A stretch of 64,000 nucleotides of DNA from Nitrospirillum viridazoti (GTDB lineage: Bacteria > Pseudomonadota > Alphaproteobacteria > Azospirillales > Azospirillaceae): the NCBI RefSeq assembly GCF_007827975.1, contig NZ_VITT01000014.1; one strand, written 5' to 3'. The notes under the pieces were generated by a model. That model saw nothing but the letters and a program-made list of their open reading frames with translations, had not been told where the DNA came from and searched no databases. Of the stretch, positions 29,613 to 39,499 are shown piece after piece (the stretch's first letter is position 1; every line of letters begins with the position of its first letter). Made by a program: the position numbers and the translations under genes.

Positions 29613-32600
29613 ATGACGTGGCCTGCCGCATCAGGGGAGGAGACCGGCACATCCCTGTTCACCATCGCGCCCGGGCTGCCGTTCGTGGACGCGCTGGCGG
29701 CCGGCATCCTGGCGCGGGTGGGCGATGACCCGCTGGCCCTGTCGCGGCTGACCGTCCTGCTGCCCACGGTGCGCGCCGTGCGCTCCCTGCGGGAAGCCTT
29801 CCTGCGCCTGTCGGGCGGCAAGCCCATCCTGCTGCCCCGCCTTTCGCCCCTGGGCGACGTGGACACGGACGAGGTGGTGTTCACCCAGGGCGGCACCGAG
29901 CTGCCCCAGGCCGTGCCCGCCCTGCGCCGGCAGCTGCTGCTGGCCCGCCTGGTCATGCGCGCCCCCGACCTGGCCGCCACCCCCGCCCAGGCCGTGAGCC
30001 TGGCGGGCGAGTTGGCGCGCCTGCTGGATGAAGTGCAAACCGAGGGCTGCAAATTCGAGGATTTGGCCCGCCTGGTCCCGGACGACTATGCCCAGCACTG
30101 GCAGGTGACCCTGCGCTTCCTGGAAATCATCACCCAGCATTGGCCGGCGCTATTGGCCGACGAGGGGGGTGTCGATCCCGCCAGGGAACGCGAATTGCGG
30201 CTGAAAGCCCTGGCCGAGACCTGGTGCGCCCAGCCGCCGCCCGGCCCCGTCATCGCCGCCGGATCCACCGGCAGCATCCCCGCCACCGCCGACCTGCTGG
30301 CGGTGGTGGCGGCACTGCCCCAGGGCGCCGTCGTCCTGCCCGGCCTGGACCTCGATTGCGATGAGGCCACCTGGCAGGATTTGGACGAGGCCCACCCGCA
30401 ATATGGGCTGAAGCGCCTGCTGGAACGGCTGGAGATCCGCCGGGGCGCGGTGCGGTCCTGGCCCCTGCCCAACCCGTTGCCGGAGGTCATGGCCCACCGC
30501 CGCAGCGCCCCCGCCCGGGCCCGCCTGGTGGCGGAGGCCCTGCGCCCCGCCGGCACGACGGAGGCCTGGCAGGACCTGTCCACCAGCGCCCTGGCGGCGG
30601 CGGCCGACCAGGCCCTGGCCGGCCTGTCGCGCCTGGATGCCGCCACCCCGCAGGAGGAGGCGGGCGCCATCGCCCTGATGATGCGCGAGGTGCTGGAGAC
30701 GCCGGGCCGAACGGCGGCCCTGGTGACGCCCGACCGCGACCTGGCCCGGCGCGTGGCCCTGGCGCTGAAGCGTTGGGACATCGCCGTCAACGACAGCGCC
30801 GGCCTGCCGCTGACGCAAAGCGCGGTGGGCAGCTACCTGCGCCTGCTGGCCGACTGGGCGGCGGAGCCGGCCCCCCTGGCACTGCTGTCCCTGCTGAAGC
30901 ACCCCCTGGCGGCGGGCGGGCAGAACCCATCCTTCTTCCGCGCGCAGGTGCGCGACCTGGAACGGGCGGTGCTGCGCGGCCCCCGGCCGGCGGACGGCTT
31001 CGAGGGCCTGCGCCTGGCCCTGGCCCAGGCGGAGCCCCGGCGCTTCGATAGCCACGGCGACCCGGACGCCCACCGCGCCCGCCTGTCGGCCTTCATCGAC
31101 GGGCTGGAGGAAATCCTGCGGCCCCTGCTGGCGGCCATGAGCGGCACGGGCAAGACCCTGGCCGGCTGGCTGGAGCTGCATGCCCGCACGGCGGAGGCCC
31201 TGGCCGCCAGCGACACGCAATCAGGCGCCGAGCGCCTGTGGCGCCTGGATGATGGCGAAGCCGCCGCCGCCTTCGTGGACGAATTGCAGGACGCCGGCCA
31301 CGATTTCCCCGAGCTGGGCGGGCCGGACTATGCCGCCGTCATCAGCGCCCTGATGGTGGGCCGCGCGGTGCGCCCCCGCTATGGCCTGCACCCGCGCCTC
31401 TACATCCTGGGCCTGCTGGAAGCGCGGCTGCAGCAGTTCGACGTCATGATCCTGGGTGGCCTGAACGAGGGCACTTGGCCACCGCAGCCCAAGGCCGACC
31501 CCTGGCTGTCGCGGCCCATGCGCCAGCGCTTCGGCCTGCCCACGCCGGAACGGCACCTGGGCCAGACGGCGCATGACTTCGCCCAGGCCTGCGGTGCCGC
31601 CACCGTGGTGCTGACCCGGTCGGAACGGGTGGAGGGTACGCCCACCGTGCCGTCGCGCTGGCTGCTGCGGCTGGACACGGTGCTGAAGGCGCTGGGGCGC
31701 CCCAATGGGCGCGCACTGGCGCTGAGCGCCACCATGGGCCGCTGGACCGCCTGGGCCGAAGCCATGGATACGCCGGCGGCGGTGCGGCCATGCCCCCCAC
31801 CGGAACCGCGCCCACCCGTGGCCGCCCGGCCGCGCCGCCTGTCGGTCACCCAGGTGGAGACCTGGATGCGCGACCCCTACGCCCTCTACGCCCGCCACGT
31901 CCTGCGCCTGGAGGCGCTGGATCCCCTGGACGCCGACCCGGGGGCGGCCGACCGCGGCACCATGATCCATGAGGCGCTGGACGACTTCATCAAGGCCAAC
32001 CCCGGCACCCTGCTGCCCGAGGACGCGCGCGAGCAGCTGCTGCGCTTCGGCCGCCTGGCCTTCGCCCCCTTCAGCGGCCAACCCAGCCTGGAAACCTTCT
32101 GGTGGCCCCGGTTCGAGCGCATCGCCGACTGGTTCCTGGCGCTGGAGCGGGAGCGGCGGGCCGGCGGCGTCCAGCCCCTGGCGACCGAGGCCAAGGGCAC
32201 CCTCACCCTGGAGACGGCGTACAAGCCGTTCGAGATCATCGCCAAGGCCGACCGCATCGACCGCCACCCCGACGGGTCCGTCGCCATCATCGACTACAAG
32301 ACCGGCACCCCGCCCCGGGCCAAGGACGTGGAGCTGGGCTTCGCCCCGCAGCTGCCGCTGGAGGCCGCCATCGCCCTGTCCGGCGGTTTCGGCCTGCGGG
32401 CACCGGTGGTGGAGCAGCTGGCCTTCTGGCGCCTGACGGGGGGTGAGCCCGCCGGCCAAGTGGTGGCGCTGAAACTGGATCCCGCCCGCCTGGCGGCGGA
32501 GGCGGTGGAGGGCCTGCGCCAGCTGATCGACCTGTTCGACCAGGAATCCACCCCCTACCGCTCCCAGCCCCGGCCCGGCATGGCGCCGCGCTATTCCGAC

Positions 32601-32657
32601 TATCTGCACCTGGCGCGCGTGGCCGAATGGTCGGTGGGCGACGGGGGTGAAGCATGA
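29613..32657 (+). CDS. addB: Double-strand break repair protein AddB
   Basis: The 1014-aa alphaproteobacterial-type AddB subunit of the AddAB helicase-nuclease, which processes DNA ends for RecA. The inactivated N-terminal helicase region starts 'LTVLLPTVRAVRSLREAFLRLSGG'. The C-terminal RecB-like nuclease has 'TMIHEALDDFI', 'KADRIDRHPDGSVAIIDYKTGTPP' (Asp and Lys of the active site) and 'QLPLEAAIALSGGF'. No Cys cluster is seen around 'RDPYALYARHVLRL', where Bacillus AddB carries Fe-S ligands. It begins 4 nt after murU and overlaps addA by 4 nt. Confidence 0.94.
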   Translation: MTWPAASGEETGTSLFTIAPGLPFVDALAAGILARVGDDPLALSRLTVLLPTVRAVRSLREAFLRLSGGKPILLPRLSPLGDVDTDEVVFTQGGTELPQAVPALRRQLLLARLVMRAPDLAATPAQAVSLAGELARLLDEVQTEGCKFEDLARLVPDDYAQHWQVTLRFLEIITQHWPALLADEGGVDPARERELRLKALAETWCAQPPPGPVIAAGSTGSIPATADLLAVVAALPQGAVVLPGLDLDCDEATWQDLDEAHPQYGLKRLLERLEIRRGAVRSWPLPNPLPEVMAHRRSAPARARLVAEALRPAGTTEAWQDLSTSALAAAADQALAGLSRLDAATPQEEAGAIALMMREVLETPGRTAALVTPDRDLARRVALALKRWDIAVNDSAGLPLTQSAVGSYLRLLADWAAEPAPLALLSLLKHPLAAGGQNPSFFRAQVRDLERAVLRGPRPADGFEGLRLALAQAEPRRFDSHGDPDAHRARLSAFIDGLEEILRPLLAAMSGTGKTLAGWLELHARTAEALAASDTQSGAERLWRLDDGEAAAAFVDELQDAGHDFPELGGPDYAAVISALMVGRAVRPRYGLHPRLYILGLLEARLQQFDVMILGGLNEGTWPPQPKADPWLSRPMRQRFGLPTPERHLGQTAHDFAQACGAATVVLTRSERVEGTPTVPSRWLLRLDTVLKALGRPNGRALALSATMGRWTAWAEAMDTPAAVRPCPPPEPRPPVAARPRRLSVTQVETWMRDPYALYARHVLRLEALDPLDADPGAADRGTMIHEALDDFIKANPGTLLPEDAREQLLRFGRLAFAPFSGQPSLETFWWPRFERIADWFLALERERRAGGVQPLATEAKGTLTLETAYKPFEIIAKADRIDRHPDGSVAIIDYKTGTPPRAKDVELGFAPQLPLEAAIALSGGFGLRAPVVEQLAFWRLTGGEPAGQVVALKLDPARLAAEAVEGLRQLIDLFDQESTPYRSQPRPGMAPRYSDYLHLARVAEWSVGDGGEA

Positions 32658-35600
32658 GCGAGGCGCGCCCCCAGGATCGCCCGATCGACCCCACGGTCAA
32701 GCAGCGCCAGGCCTCGGACCCGGAAACCTCCGTCTGGGTGGGGGCGTCGGCGGGTACCGGCAAGACCAAGGTGCTGACCGACCGGGTGGTGCGGTTGATG
32801 CTGGCCGGCACCGAGCCCGGCCGCATCCTGTGCCTGACCTTCACCAAGGCGGCCGCGGCGGAAATGGCCAACCGCATTGCAGAACGCCTTGCAAGTTGGG
32901 CGGTCATGGCGGACGGCGACCTGACCCAGGCCCTCGCCGAGCTGAACGGCCGCCCGCCCACGCGGGACGAGGTGCTGACCGCCCGCCGCCTGTTCGCTCG
33001 CGTGCTGGACACCGCGGGCGGCATGAAGATCCAGACCATCCATGCCTTCTGCCAGTCCCTGCTGCGCCGTTTCCCGCTGGAGGCGCGGCTACCGCCCAAT
33101 TTCCAGGTCATGGACGACCGCACGGCGGCGGAAGCCTTGGCCGAGGCGCAGGCCCACATGCTGGCGTCCGCCCAAGACCGGCCGGACACCCCCCTGGGCC
33201 AGGCCCTGAAGCGCCTGGCCGGCGCCCTGAACGAGGAAAGTTTCGCCGAGCTGCTGGCCGACCTGGTGGCCCAAAGGGGCCGCATCCGCCGCATCCTGGA
33301 CGCGCACGGCGGCCTGGAAGGAACGGTGGCCGCCCTGTTCCGCCACCTGGGCGTGGGGCCTAAGGAGACGGAGGCCGGCGTGCTGGCGGCCGGTTGCCGG
33401 GACGAGGTGCTGGACGTCACTGGCCTGCGGGGGGCCTGCGCCGCCTTGGCCGAGGGCACGGCCACGGATGTGGAACGCGGCCTGGGCATCCAGCGGTGGC
33501 TGGACCAGATCGACCACCGCCTGACCGACATCGCGGCCTATCGCCAGCTGTTCCTGACGGCGGACGGCACGGTGCGGTCGCGACTGGCCACCAAGGGCGC
33601 CTTGGCCGCCAATCCGCGCACCGCCGACATCCTGGCCCAGGAAGGCCAGCGCCTGGTGGCGTTGCAGGAGCGCCTGCGCGCCGTGACGGTCGCCCATTCC
33701 ACCGCCAGCCTGCTGACCCTGGCCGGCAGCATGCTGGAAGGCTATCAGCGCTGGAAGGACAGCCGGGCGCAACTGGACTTCGATGACTTGATCCTGGCGG
33801 CCAGCGCCCTGTTGACCGGCGACGCCCAGGCCTGCGCCTGGGTGCTGTACAAGCTGGACGGCGGCCTGGACCACATCCTGATCGACGAGGCGCAGGACAC
33901 CAACCCGGAACAATGGCGGGTGGTGAGCGCCCTGGCGGAGGAGTTCTTCGCCGGCGAGGGGCAGTCGCAGGCCCGGCGCACCCTGTTCGTAGTGGGTGAC
34001 GAAAAGCAGTCCATCTTCAGCTTCCAGGGTGCTGACCCGGCGGAGTTCGCCCGCATGCGCCGCACCTTCCAGGCGCGGGTGCAGCAGGCGGAACGCCCCT
34101 GGGCCATCGTCGACCTGGAAACCAGCTTCCGGTCCGTCGGCGCCGTGCTGCAGGCGGTGGATACGGTGTTCGCGCAGCAGGAGGCCCGGGACGGCGTGTC
34201 GGCGCAGGCCATCCGCCACCGCCCCTTCCGCCAGGGCATGGCGGGCACGGTGGAGCTGTGGCCCCTGGTGCGGCCCGGCGATGGGGCGGACACGCCGGCC
34301 TGGTCCCCGCCGCTGCACCATGAGCCGGAAGACAGGCCCCAGGCCCGCCTGGCCACGGTCATCGCCGACCAGATCGCCCATTGGATCGCCAAGGGGGAGA
34401 TGCTGGAGGCACGCGGCCGCCCCCTGACCGCCGGCGACATCCTGGTGCTGGTCCGCCGCCGCAACGCCTTCGTCCAGCAGCTGGTGCGCGCGCTGAAGGA
34501 AAGGCGCGTGCCGGTGGCGGGCGTCGACCGCATGGTGCTGACCGAGCAGCTGGCCGTCATGGACCTGATGGCGGTGGGCCAGTTCCTGCTGATGCCGGAA
34601 GACGACCTGACCCTGGCCACCGTGCTAAAAAGCCCCTTCATCGGCCTGGATGAGGAAGCGCTGTTCACCCTGGCGCACGGGCGCGGCGGCCGCCTATGGC
34701 CGGCCCTGGTGAAGCGGGCGGAAACGGACATGCGCTTCCAGTCCGCCTACGCCTGGCTGCGCCGCCTGCTGGGCGAGGTCGACTACACCGCCCCCTATGA
34801 GCTGTTCGCGGGCCTGCTGACCCGGCCCTGCCCGGCCGACCCGGTCAGCGGCCGGCGCGCCCTGCTGGGCCGCCTGGGGGCGGAGGCCATCGACCCGGTG
34901 GATGAGTTCCTGAGCCTGTGCCTGGGTTTCGACCGCGCCCATCCGCCATCCCTGCAAACCTTCCTGCACTGGCTGGCCGCCGGAAAGACGGAAGTGAAGC
35001 GCGAGCTGGACACGGGCGCCAAGGATCGCGGGCCGGAGGGCGGGCAGGTGCGCATCATGACCGTCCACGGCTCCAAGGGCCTGCAGGCGCCGGTGGTCAT
35101 CCTGCCCGATACGACGCGCAAGCCGGTGACCAGCCCCCGCATCCTGTGGCCCCACGGAGACGAAGAGGGCGGCGATGACGATGGCGGCTCCGCCCCCGGC
35201 GTCCCCCTATATGCCCCCCGGCGGGAGCAGGAGGACGTGAAGGCCCGGGCCGCCCGCGCCGCCGCCGACCGGCGGCGCGACCAGGAATACCGCCGCCTGC
35301 TGTATGTGGCCCTGACCCGGGCGGAGGATCGGCTGCATGTCTGCGGCTATGAGGGCAAGACGGCCACCAGCGACGACACCTGGTTCCGCCTGACGGAACG
35401 GGCGCTGGCCGCCGTGGCGCCCAGCCGGGCCTTCGACCTGACCGCCGTGTCGCGCCAGGGATGGGTGGGCGACGGCCGGGTGCTGTCGGAGCCGCAGACC
35501 CGGCCCCCGCCCACCCAACGCGCAGGGCGCGACGGTGCCGAGGCGGTCCCCCCCGCCCCCGCCTGGCTGCTGGCCCCACCGGCGGCTGAGCCCGCCCCGT

Positions 35601-36181
35601 CACGCCCGCTGGCCCCCTCCCGCCCGGATGGAGAGGAACCGGCGGTGCGGTCGCCTCTGGGCGACGGCGAGGCGAAAGAGGCCCGCCGCTTCAAGCGCGG
35701 CACCTTGATCCACAAGCTGCTGCAGCTGTTGCCGGAAATGCCGGTGGCGGCCCGGGCCGGGGCCGCCCGACGCTGGCTGGACCGCCCGGCCCATGGCCTG
35801 GACGACGCCGCACGAGAGGAAATCTGGTCGGAAACCCTGCGCGTGCTGAATCACGATCAGTTTGCCGACCTGTTCGGTCCCGACAGCCGGTCGGAAGTGC
35901 CCCTGGTGGGCACGGTGGGCACGCGCCCCCTGGCGGCGCAGATCGACCGGCTGGTGGTGACGGCGACCGAGGTCAAGATCGTCGATTTCAAGACCAACCG
36001 CCCGCCGCCCCGCACGGCGGAGGAGATTCCCGGGCTGTACGTCTCGCAGATGGCGGCCTACCGGGACGCCCTGAGGCGCATCTATCCGGACCTGGCCATC
36101 CGCTGCCTGCTGCTGTGGACCGACGGTCCCTTCATCACCGAGGTCGATCCCGCCCGCATGGACGCCGTCATTTTGGGCTGA
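32654..36181 (+). CDS. addA: Double-strand break repair helicase AddA
   Basis: A 1175-aa UvrD-family helicase-nuclease. Helicase motifs: I 'ASAGTGKTKVLTDRVV', Ia 'CLTFTKAAAAEMANRI', II 'ILIDEAQDTNPEQW', III 'VVGDEKQSIFSFQGADP', IV 'DLETSFRS', V 'IMTVHGSKGLQAPVVIL', VI 'YVALTRAEDRLHVCG'. The C-terminal nuclease has 'GTLIHKLLQLLP' and 'VKIVDFKTNRPPP'. A Pro-rich linker (about 950-1010) joins the two. All catalytic residues appear intact, so AddAB should be functional. Confidence 0.95.
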   Translation: MSEARPQDRPIDPTVKQRQASDPETSVWVGASAGTGKTKVLTDRVVRLMLAGTEPGRILCLTFTKAAAAEMANRIAERLASWAVMADGDLTQALAELNGRPPTRDEVLTARRLFARVLDTAGGMKIQTIHAFCQSLLRRFPLEARLPPNFQVMDDRTAAEALAEAQAHMLASAQDRPDTPLGQALKRLAGALNEESFAELLADLVAQRGRIRRILDAHGGLEGTVAALFRHLGVGPKETEAGVLAAGCRDEVLDVTGLRGACAALAEGTATDVERGLGIQRWLDQIDHRLTDIAAYRQLFLTADGTVRSRLATKGALAANPRTADILAQEGQRLVALQERLRAVTVAHSTASLLTLAGSMLEGYQRWKDSRAQLDFDDLILAASALLTGDAQACAWVLYKLDGGLDHILIDEAQDTNPEQWRVVSALAEEFFAGEGQSQARRTLFVVGDEKQSIFSFQGADPAEFARMRRTFQARVQQAERPWAIVDLETSFRSVGAVLQAVDTVFAQQEARDGVSAQAIRHRPFRQGMAGTVELWPLVRPGDGADTPAWSPPLHHEPEDRPQARLATVIADQIAHWIAKGEMLEARGRPLTAGDILVLVRRRNAFVQQLVRALKERRVPVAGVDRMVLTEQLAVMDLMAVGQFLLMPEDDLTLATVLKSPFIGLDEEALFTLAHGRGGRLWPALVKRAETDMRFQSAYAWLRRLLGEVDYTAPYELFAGLLTRPCPADPVSGRRALLGRLGAEAIDPVDEFLSLCLGFDRAHPPSLQTFLHWLAAGKTEVKRELDTGAKDRGPEGGQVRIMTVHGSKGLQAPVVILPDTTRKPVTSPRILWPHGDEEGGDDDGGSAPGVPLYAPRREQEDVKARAARAAADRRRDQEYRRLLYVALTRAEDRLHVCGYEGKTATSDDTWFRLTERALAAVAPSRAFDLTAVSRQGWVGDGRVLSEPQTRPPPTQRAGRDGAEAVPPAPAWLLAPPAAEPAPSRPLAPSRPDGEEPAVRSPLGDGEAKEARRFKRGTLIHKLLQLLPEMPVAARAGAARRWLDRPAHGLDDAAREEIWSETLRVLNHDQFADLFGPDSRSEVPLVGTVGTRPLAAQIDRLVVTATEVKIVDFKTNRPPPRTAEEIPGLYVSQMAAYRDALRRIYPDLAIRCLLLWTDGPFITEVDPARMDAVILG

Positions 36182-36275
36182 ACCTTATCGCGCGCCAGGA
36201 GTTACCCAAGAGGGGGGATGCAAGAGGGGGATAATTGGGTGATGGGCCCACCAGCCTACCGGAGGACCCCAGACG

Positions 36276-36977
36276 ATGTCCGACTATACCTTGTACTACT
36301 GGCCTGTCCCCTTTCGGGGGGAGTTCATCCGCACCATCCTGACCCATGCCGGCAAGGCCTGGGACGAACCCGAGGTAAGCACCCTGGTGGAGGTGATGGA
36401 GGAAGCCCCGGGCGACCAGCCGGTGCCCTTCATGGGACCGCCCGTGCTGGTGGACCGGGCGGCGGATTTCACCGTGTCGCAGATGCCGGCCATCTCCCTG
36501 TACCTGGGCGACACCCTGGGCCTGTTGCCGTCTTCGCCGCAGGGCCGGGCCATGACCCTGAAGATCGTGGCCGACGCCAACGACGTGATCGACGAGATCA
36601 CCCTGAACGGCGGGCGGGAGATGTGGACACCCGCGACGTGGACGGACTTCGTCCCCCGGCTGCGGCGCTGGATGTCCATTTTCGAGGCGACCGGCCAGCG
36701 CCACGGCCTGCAACGCGACCATGGCCTGATGCTGGGCAGCGACACCATCGGCGTGGCCGACATTGTCACCGCCACCCTGTGGTCCACCCTGCGCCGCGTC
36801 TTCCCCGGCATTGGCACGATCCTGGATGAGACGGCCCCGGGGATCGCGGCCCTGAGCCGCCGGGTCTGGCAGACGCCGGCCCTGGCCGCCTGGGACAAGG
36901 AGTCCGTCCGGCGCTATGGCGACAGCTATTGCGGCGGCCAGATCGAGAAGTCGCTGAAGAAGTCGGTGAACGGCTGA
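36276..36977 (+). CDS. Glutathione S-transferase family protein
   Basis: A 233-aa GST. The thioredoxin-fold N-domain runs 'MSDYTLYYWPVPFRGEFIRTILTHAGKAWDE', the cis-Pro region is 'FMGPPVLVDRAADFTVSQMPAISLYLG' and the helical C-domain spans about 85-225. The catalytic Tyr/Ser/Cys class cannot be fixed by eye; Tyr7 or Tyr8 is the likely residue. GGAGG lies 11 nt upstream. It interrupts the common addA-trxA adjacency and is convergent with the next operon, with only 6 nt between the stops. Confidence 0.88.
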   Translation: MSDYTLYYWPVPFRGEFIRTILTHAGKAWDEPEVSTLVEVMEEAPGDQPVPFMGPPVLVDRAADFTVSQMPAISLYLGDTLGLLPSSPQGRAMTLKIVADANDVIDEITLNGGREMWTPATWTDFVPRLRRWMSIFEATGQRHGLQRDHGLMLGSDTIGVADIVTATLWSTLRRVFPGIGTILDETAPGIAALSRRVWQTPALAAWDKESVRRYGDSYCGGQIEKSLKKSVNG

Positions 36978-36983
36978 GCGCCC

Positions 36984-38390
36984 TCAACTCAACCGTCTGT
37001 TCCAGTCGCGGTACATCCGCTCCGCCTCGTCCGAGCCGGCCAGGATTTCCACCAGGCGCAGGTTGTTGAACATCTGGCGGCGGACCTCGGGATCACCCCG
37101 GGCGCCGGGGGCCGCCATCATGCGCTCGGTCTGGCGGTCGATCTCCCGCCGGATTTCCGTGATCTTGGCGGTGACCTCGCGCTGGATGCCCAGGTGCCCC
37201 GCCAGCTTGGCGGAGCGCTTGAGGGCCAGAACCGTGGCCTCTGCCTTCTTCATCTCGTCAGGCGGGGTGGAGACGCCGCCGGCGGAATACATCAGGCTGG
37301 CCAGGGTCTTCTCCACGTCGCCCAGCACGGTGGTCAGCACGAATTCGCCGATCTCACTACGGGCGGCGGCCACGCGATCGACGATCTTCTTGTCGCGCAG
37401 GATGGCGACACTGTCGTTGACCGAGGTGAGGCCATCGGTCAGCCGCTCCGCCACCGCGGCCAGGGAACCCAATTGCTGCACCGGATCCTTGGGAAGCGGG
37501 GCGGCGCCTGGTGTGGCGCCGGGCGCCGGCCCCGGCGGTTTGGCCATGGTGCCGGTCTGGCGGAGCAGGTTGCCCACGACCACGCCCGAGAGGTCGCGCG
37601 TCAGGGCGTCACGCTGCGCCTGGCTGTTGCCGGTCACGCGCATGTCGGTCAGCATCTTCAGGATCACGCCGGGGCGCAGCATGCGGGCGGTCAGCACCAG
37701 CAGCACGGGCGCCGCGGCCTGCGGGCTTTCCGCCCCGCCCAGTTGGGCCATGACGCTCTTGATGGCCTCGACATGGCTTTCCGCCAGGTCGCCGATGGGG
37801 CGTTCCGGCAGGCGCTGCTTCAAATCCTCGACGATGCCGCCCAGCAGCAGCACGTCGCGCAGCGTCTGGATCTGCCGCAGCACGTCGTCGTCACGGCCGA
37901 AATTGTCGACCATGAAGCGCAGATTGTTTTCCGCCTCGTCGGCGATGGCCGCCAGCGCCTGGGCGCCCGCTTCCCAGAGGGGGGCCGCCACGCGGGCCAT
38001 GACACGCGGATCGCGCGGGTCGGCCTTCAGGATGCCCTGGGCGACGCCATCCACCATGCCGCCGTCCAGCCGCGCCCGCACCAGCTTCCACGCGGTGGGC
38101 AAGGTGCCGCGCGAAACCCGTTGCAGCCGGCGGGTATAGACGCCGGGATCGTCGAACAGATCCTCCGCCGGCCGAAAGAACAGGCGCGAGACGGTGGGCC
38201 GGCGGGGCGGTCGCAATTGGGTCAGGCGCGGGCGCATCGCGTCGAACGCCCCGGCGATGCCGGGCTTTTCCCCCAACTGTTCCAACAAGGCGTAGATTTG
38301 CAGGAATTTGGCGTCGCTGAGCCGGGTGGCGTCACGCGCTAGGGTCTGCCACTGGGCACCAATGGAATCGGTGAAGGCCGGGTCGGTCAT
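36984..38390 (-). CDS. Conserved-looking hypothetical protein, helical, 468 aa
   Basis: I do not recognise this family. It is predominantly alpha-helical by composition, without a signal peptide or clear membrane segment. A Pro/Gly/Ala-rich linker ('AKPPGPAPGATPGAAPLPKDP', about 285-305) separates an N-terminal domain ('QTLRDVLLLGGIVEDLKQRLPERPIGDLAESHVEAIKS') from a C-terminal helical domain ('NDSVAILRDKKIVDRVAAARSEIGEFVLTTVLGDVEKTL'). It overlaps the upstream 370-aa gene by 4 nt (ATGA), so the two are translationally coupled and probably work together. Confidence 0.8.
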   Translation of the reverse strand: MTDPAFTDSIGAQWQTLARDATRLSDAKFLQIYALLEQLGEKPGIAGAFDAMRPRLTQLRPPRRPTVSRLFFRPAEDLFDDPGVYTRRLQRVSRGTLPTAWKLVRARLDGGMVDGVAQGILKADPRDPRVMARVAAPLWEAGAQALAAIADEAENNLRFMVDNFGRDDDVLRQIQTLRDVLLLGGIVEDLKQRLPERPIGDLAESHVEAIKSVMAQLGGAESPQAAAPVLLVLTARMLRPGVILKMLTDMRVTGNSQAQRDALTRDLSGVVVGNLLRQTGTMAKPPGPAPGATPGAAPLPKDPVQQLGSLAAVAERLTDGLTSVNDSVAILRDKKIVDRVAAARSEIGEFVLTTVLGDVEKTLASLMYSAGGVSTPPDEMKKAEATVLALKRSAKLAGHLGIQREVTAKITEIRREIDRQTERMMAAPGARGDPEVRRQMFNNLRLVEILAGSDEAERMYRDWNRRLS

Positions 38391-39499
38391 GACAGCGTCG
38401 CCTTCAAGGCCTCGATCCGCATCACCGCCGCCATGTCGAGGGCGCCGGTGCGCCAGTCCTCTCCCATGCGCAGCCAGCGCGTCTGTATCTTCCCCAGCAC
38501 CTCAAGGTCGTAGGCCGAGGGTTCCTTGCCGCCCTCGCCCACCGGGATCAGGGGGGCCAGGCGGAACAGCTCACCCATGGTGGATTGCTGTGTCTCCAGC
38601 GGGCTGTCGGACACGCTGTCCCACAGGCGGATGAGGAAGGGCCAGCCGTCCATGAGCCAGCCAAGCCGCGTCACATCCTCCGCCACCGCGGTGCGCAGGG
38701 CGCGGAAATCACCGGCGATGGCGCCCAGGTCGCGACAGCGGTTGTCCAGCCGCGCCAGCCGGTCACGCGACATGTCCAGCGCCGCCTTGGCCGTCTCGGC
38801 CACGAAATCGGCCAGCTGCGACACCTCGGAGAAGTCGGTGGCGCCCCAGCGCTGCAGGCTGGCGCGGGTGCGCTCCAGCTCGCCCACCGCCATGCGCAGG
38901 CGGCCCAGCTGCTGGCACTGCGGCAGGCCCACGGGGGCGATCAGCGTGGCCAGGGTCTCCACCCGCGACACCATCTCCTCCACGGGCAGGTTGGCCCGCT
39001 GGCCCAGCTGCCCCAGGGCGGCGCGCATCAGGCGCCGGCTTTCGGAGCCGGTCATGCCGGTGGCCAGCAGCTCGGCCGGGTCCATGCGCGCCAGCTTCAG
39101 CAACTCGATGACCAGGGTGAATTGGGTCAGCGCCTGATAGCCCGCATCCAGCGCCAGGGTCTTTTCCGCCGCCAGCGAGGCGTCGCCGCCGGCCACGCCC
39201 GTCGCCTGCACGGCCAATACCGCCTGGCGCACGGTGTCGGGCGAATACTGCTTCAATTCCAGCAGGGCGTCGTACAGCAGCCTGTCATGCAGGGTGACGG
39301 TCATGACCGCGGGCAGGGAGCGCCAGGGCATGATGTACATGCCCTTGCCGCCGTTGAAGCTGGGCAGCAGGAATTCCGGTTCGCCCTGGCGGGTGGGCCG
39401 CATGCGGGCCTGACTCAGCATCGGGGTGGTGAAGGGAATTGAAATTCCCCGCTCACCAAACGTACCCGGCGAAATATCCAGACTTTTCGCTTGGCTCAT
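38387..39499 (-). CDS. Conserved-looking hypothetical protein, helical, 370 aa
   Basis: First gene of a two-gene operon; family not recognised. The N-terminus 'LDISPGTFGERGISIPFTTPMLSQARMR' has a compact, non-helical look, then the rest is mostly amphipathic helices with several possible coiled-coil stretches ('ELERTRASLQRWG', 'ALDMSRDRLARLDNRCRDLGAIAGDFRALR'). No transmembrane segment is seen. I chose ATG 39499; a frame open to 39652 has an unrelated N-terminus. A helical, possibly structural or scaffold protein is a guess only. Confidence 0.8.
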   Translation of the reverse strand: MSQAKSLDISPGTFGERGISIPFTTPMLSQARMRPTRQGEPEFLLPSFNGGKGMYIMPWRSLPAVMTVTLHDRLLYDALLELKQYSPDTVRQAVLAVQATGVAGGDASLAAEKTLALDAGYQALTQFTLVIELLKLARMDPAELLATGMTGSESRRLMRAALGQLGQRANLPVEEMVSRVETLATLIAPVGLPQCQQLGRLRMAVGELERTRASLQRWGATDFSEVSQLADFVAETAKAALDMSRDRLARLDNRCRDLGAIAGDFRALRTAVAEDVTRLGWLMDGWPFLIRLWDSVSDSPLETQQSTMGELFRLAPLIPVGEGGKEPSAYDLEVLGKIQTRWLRMGEDWRTGALDMAAVMRIEALKATLS

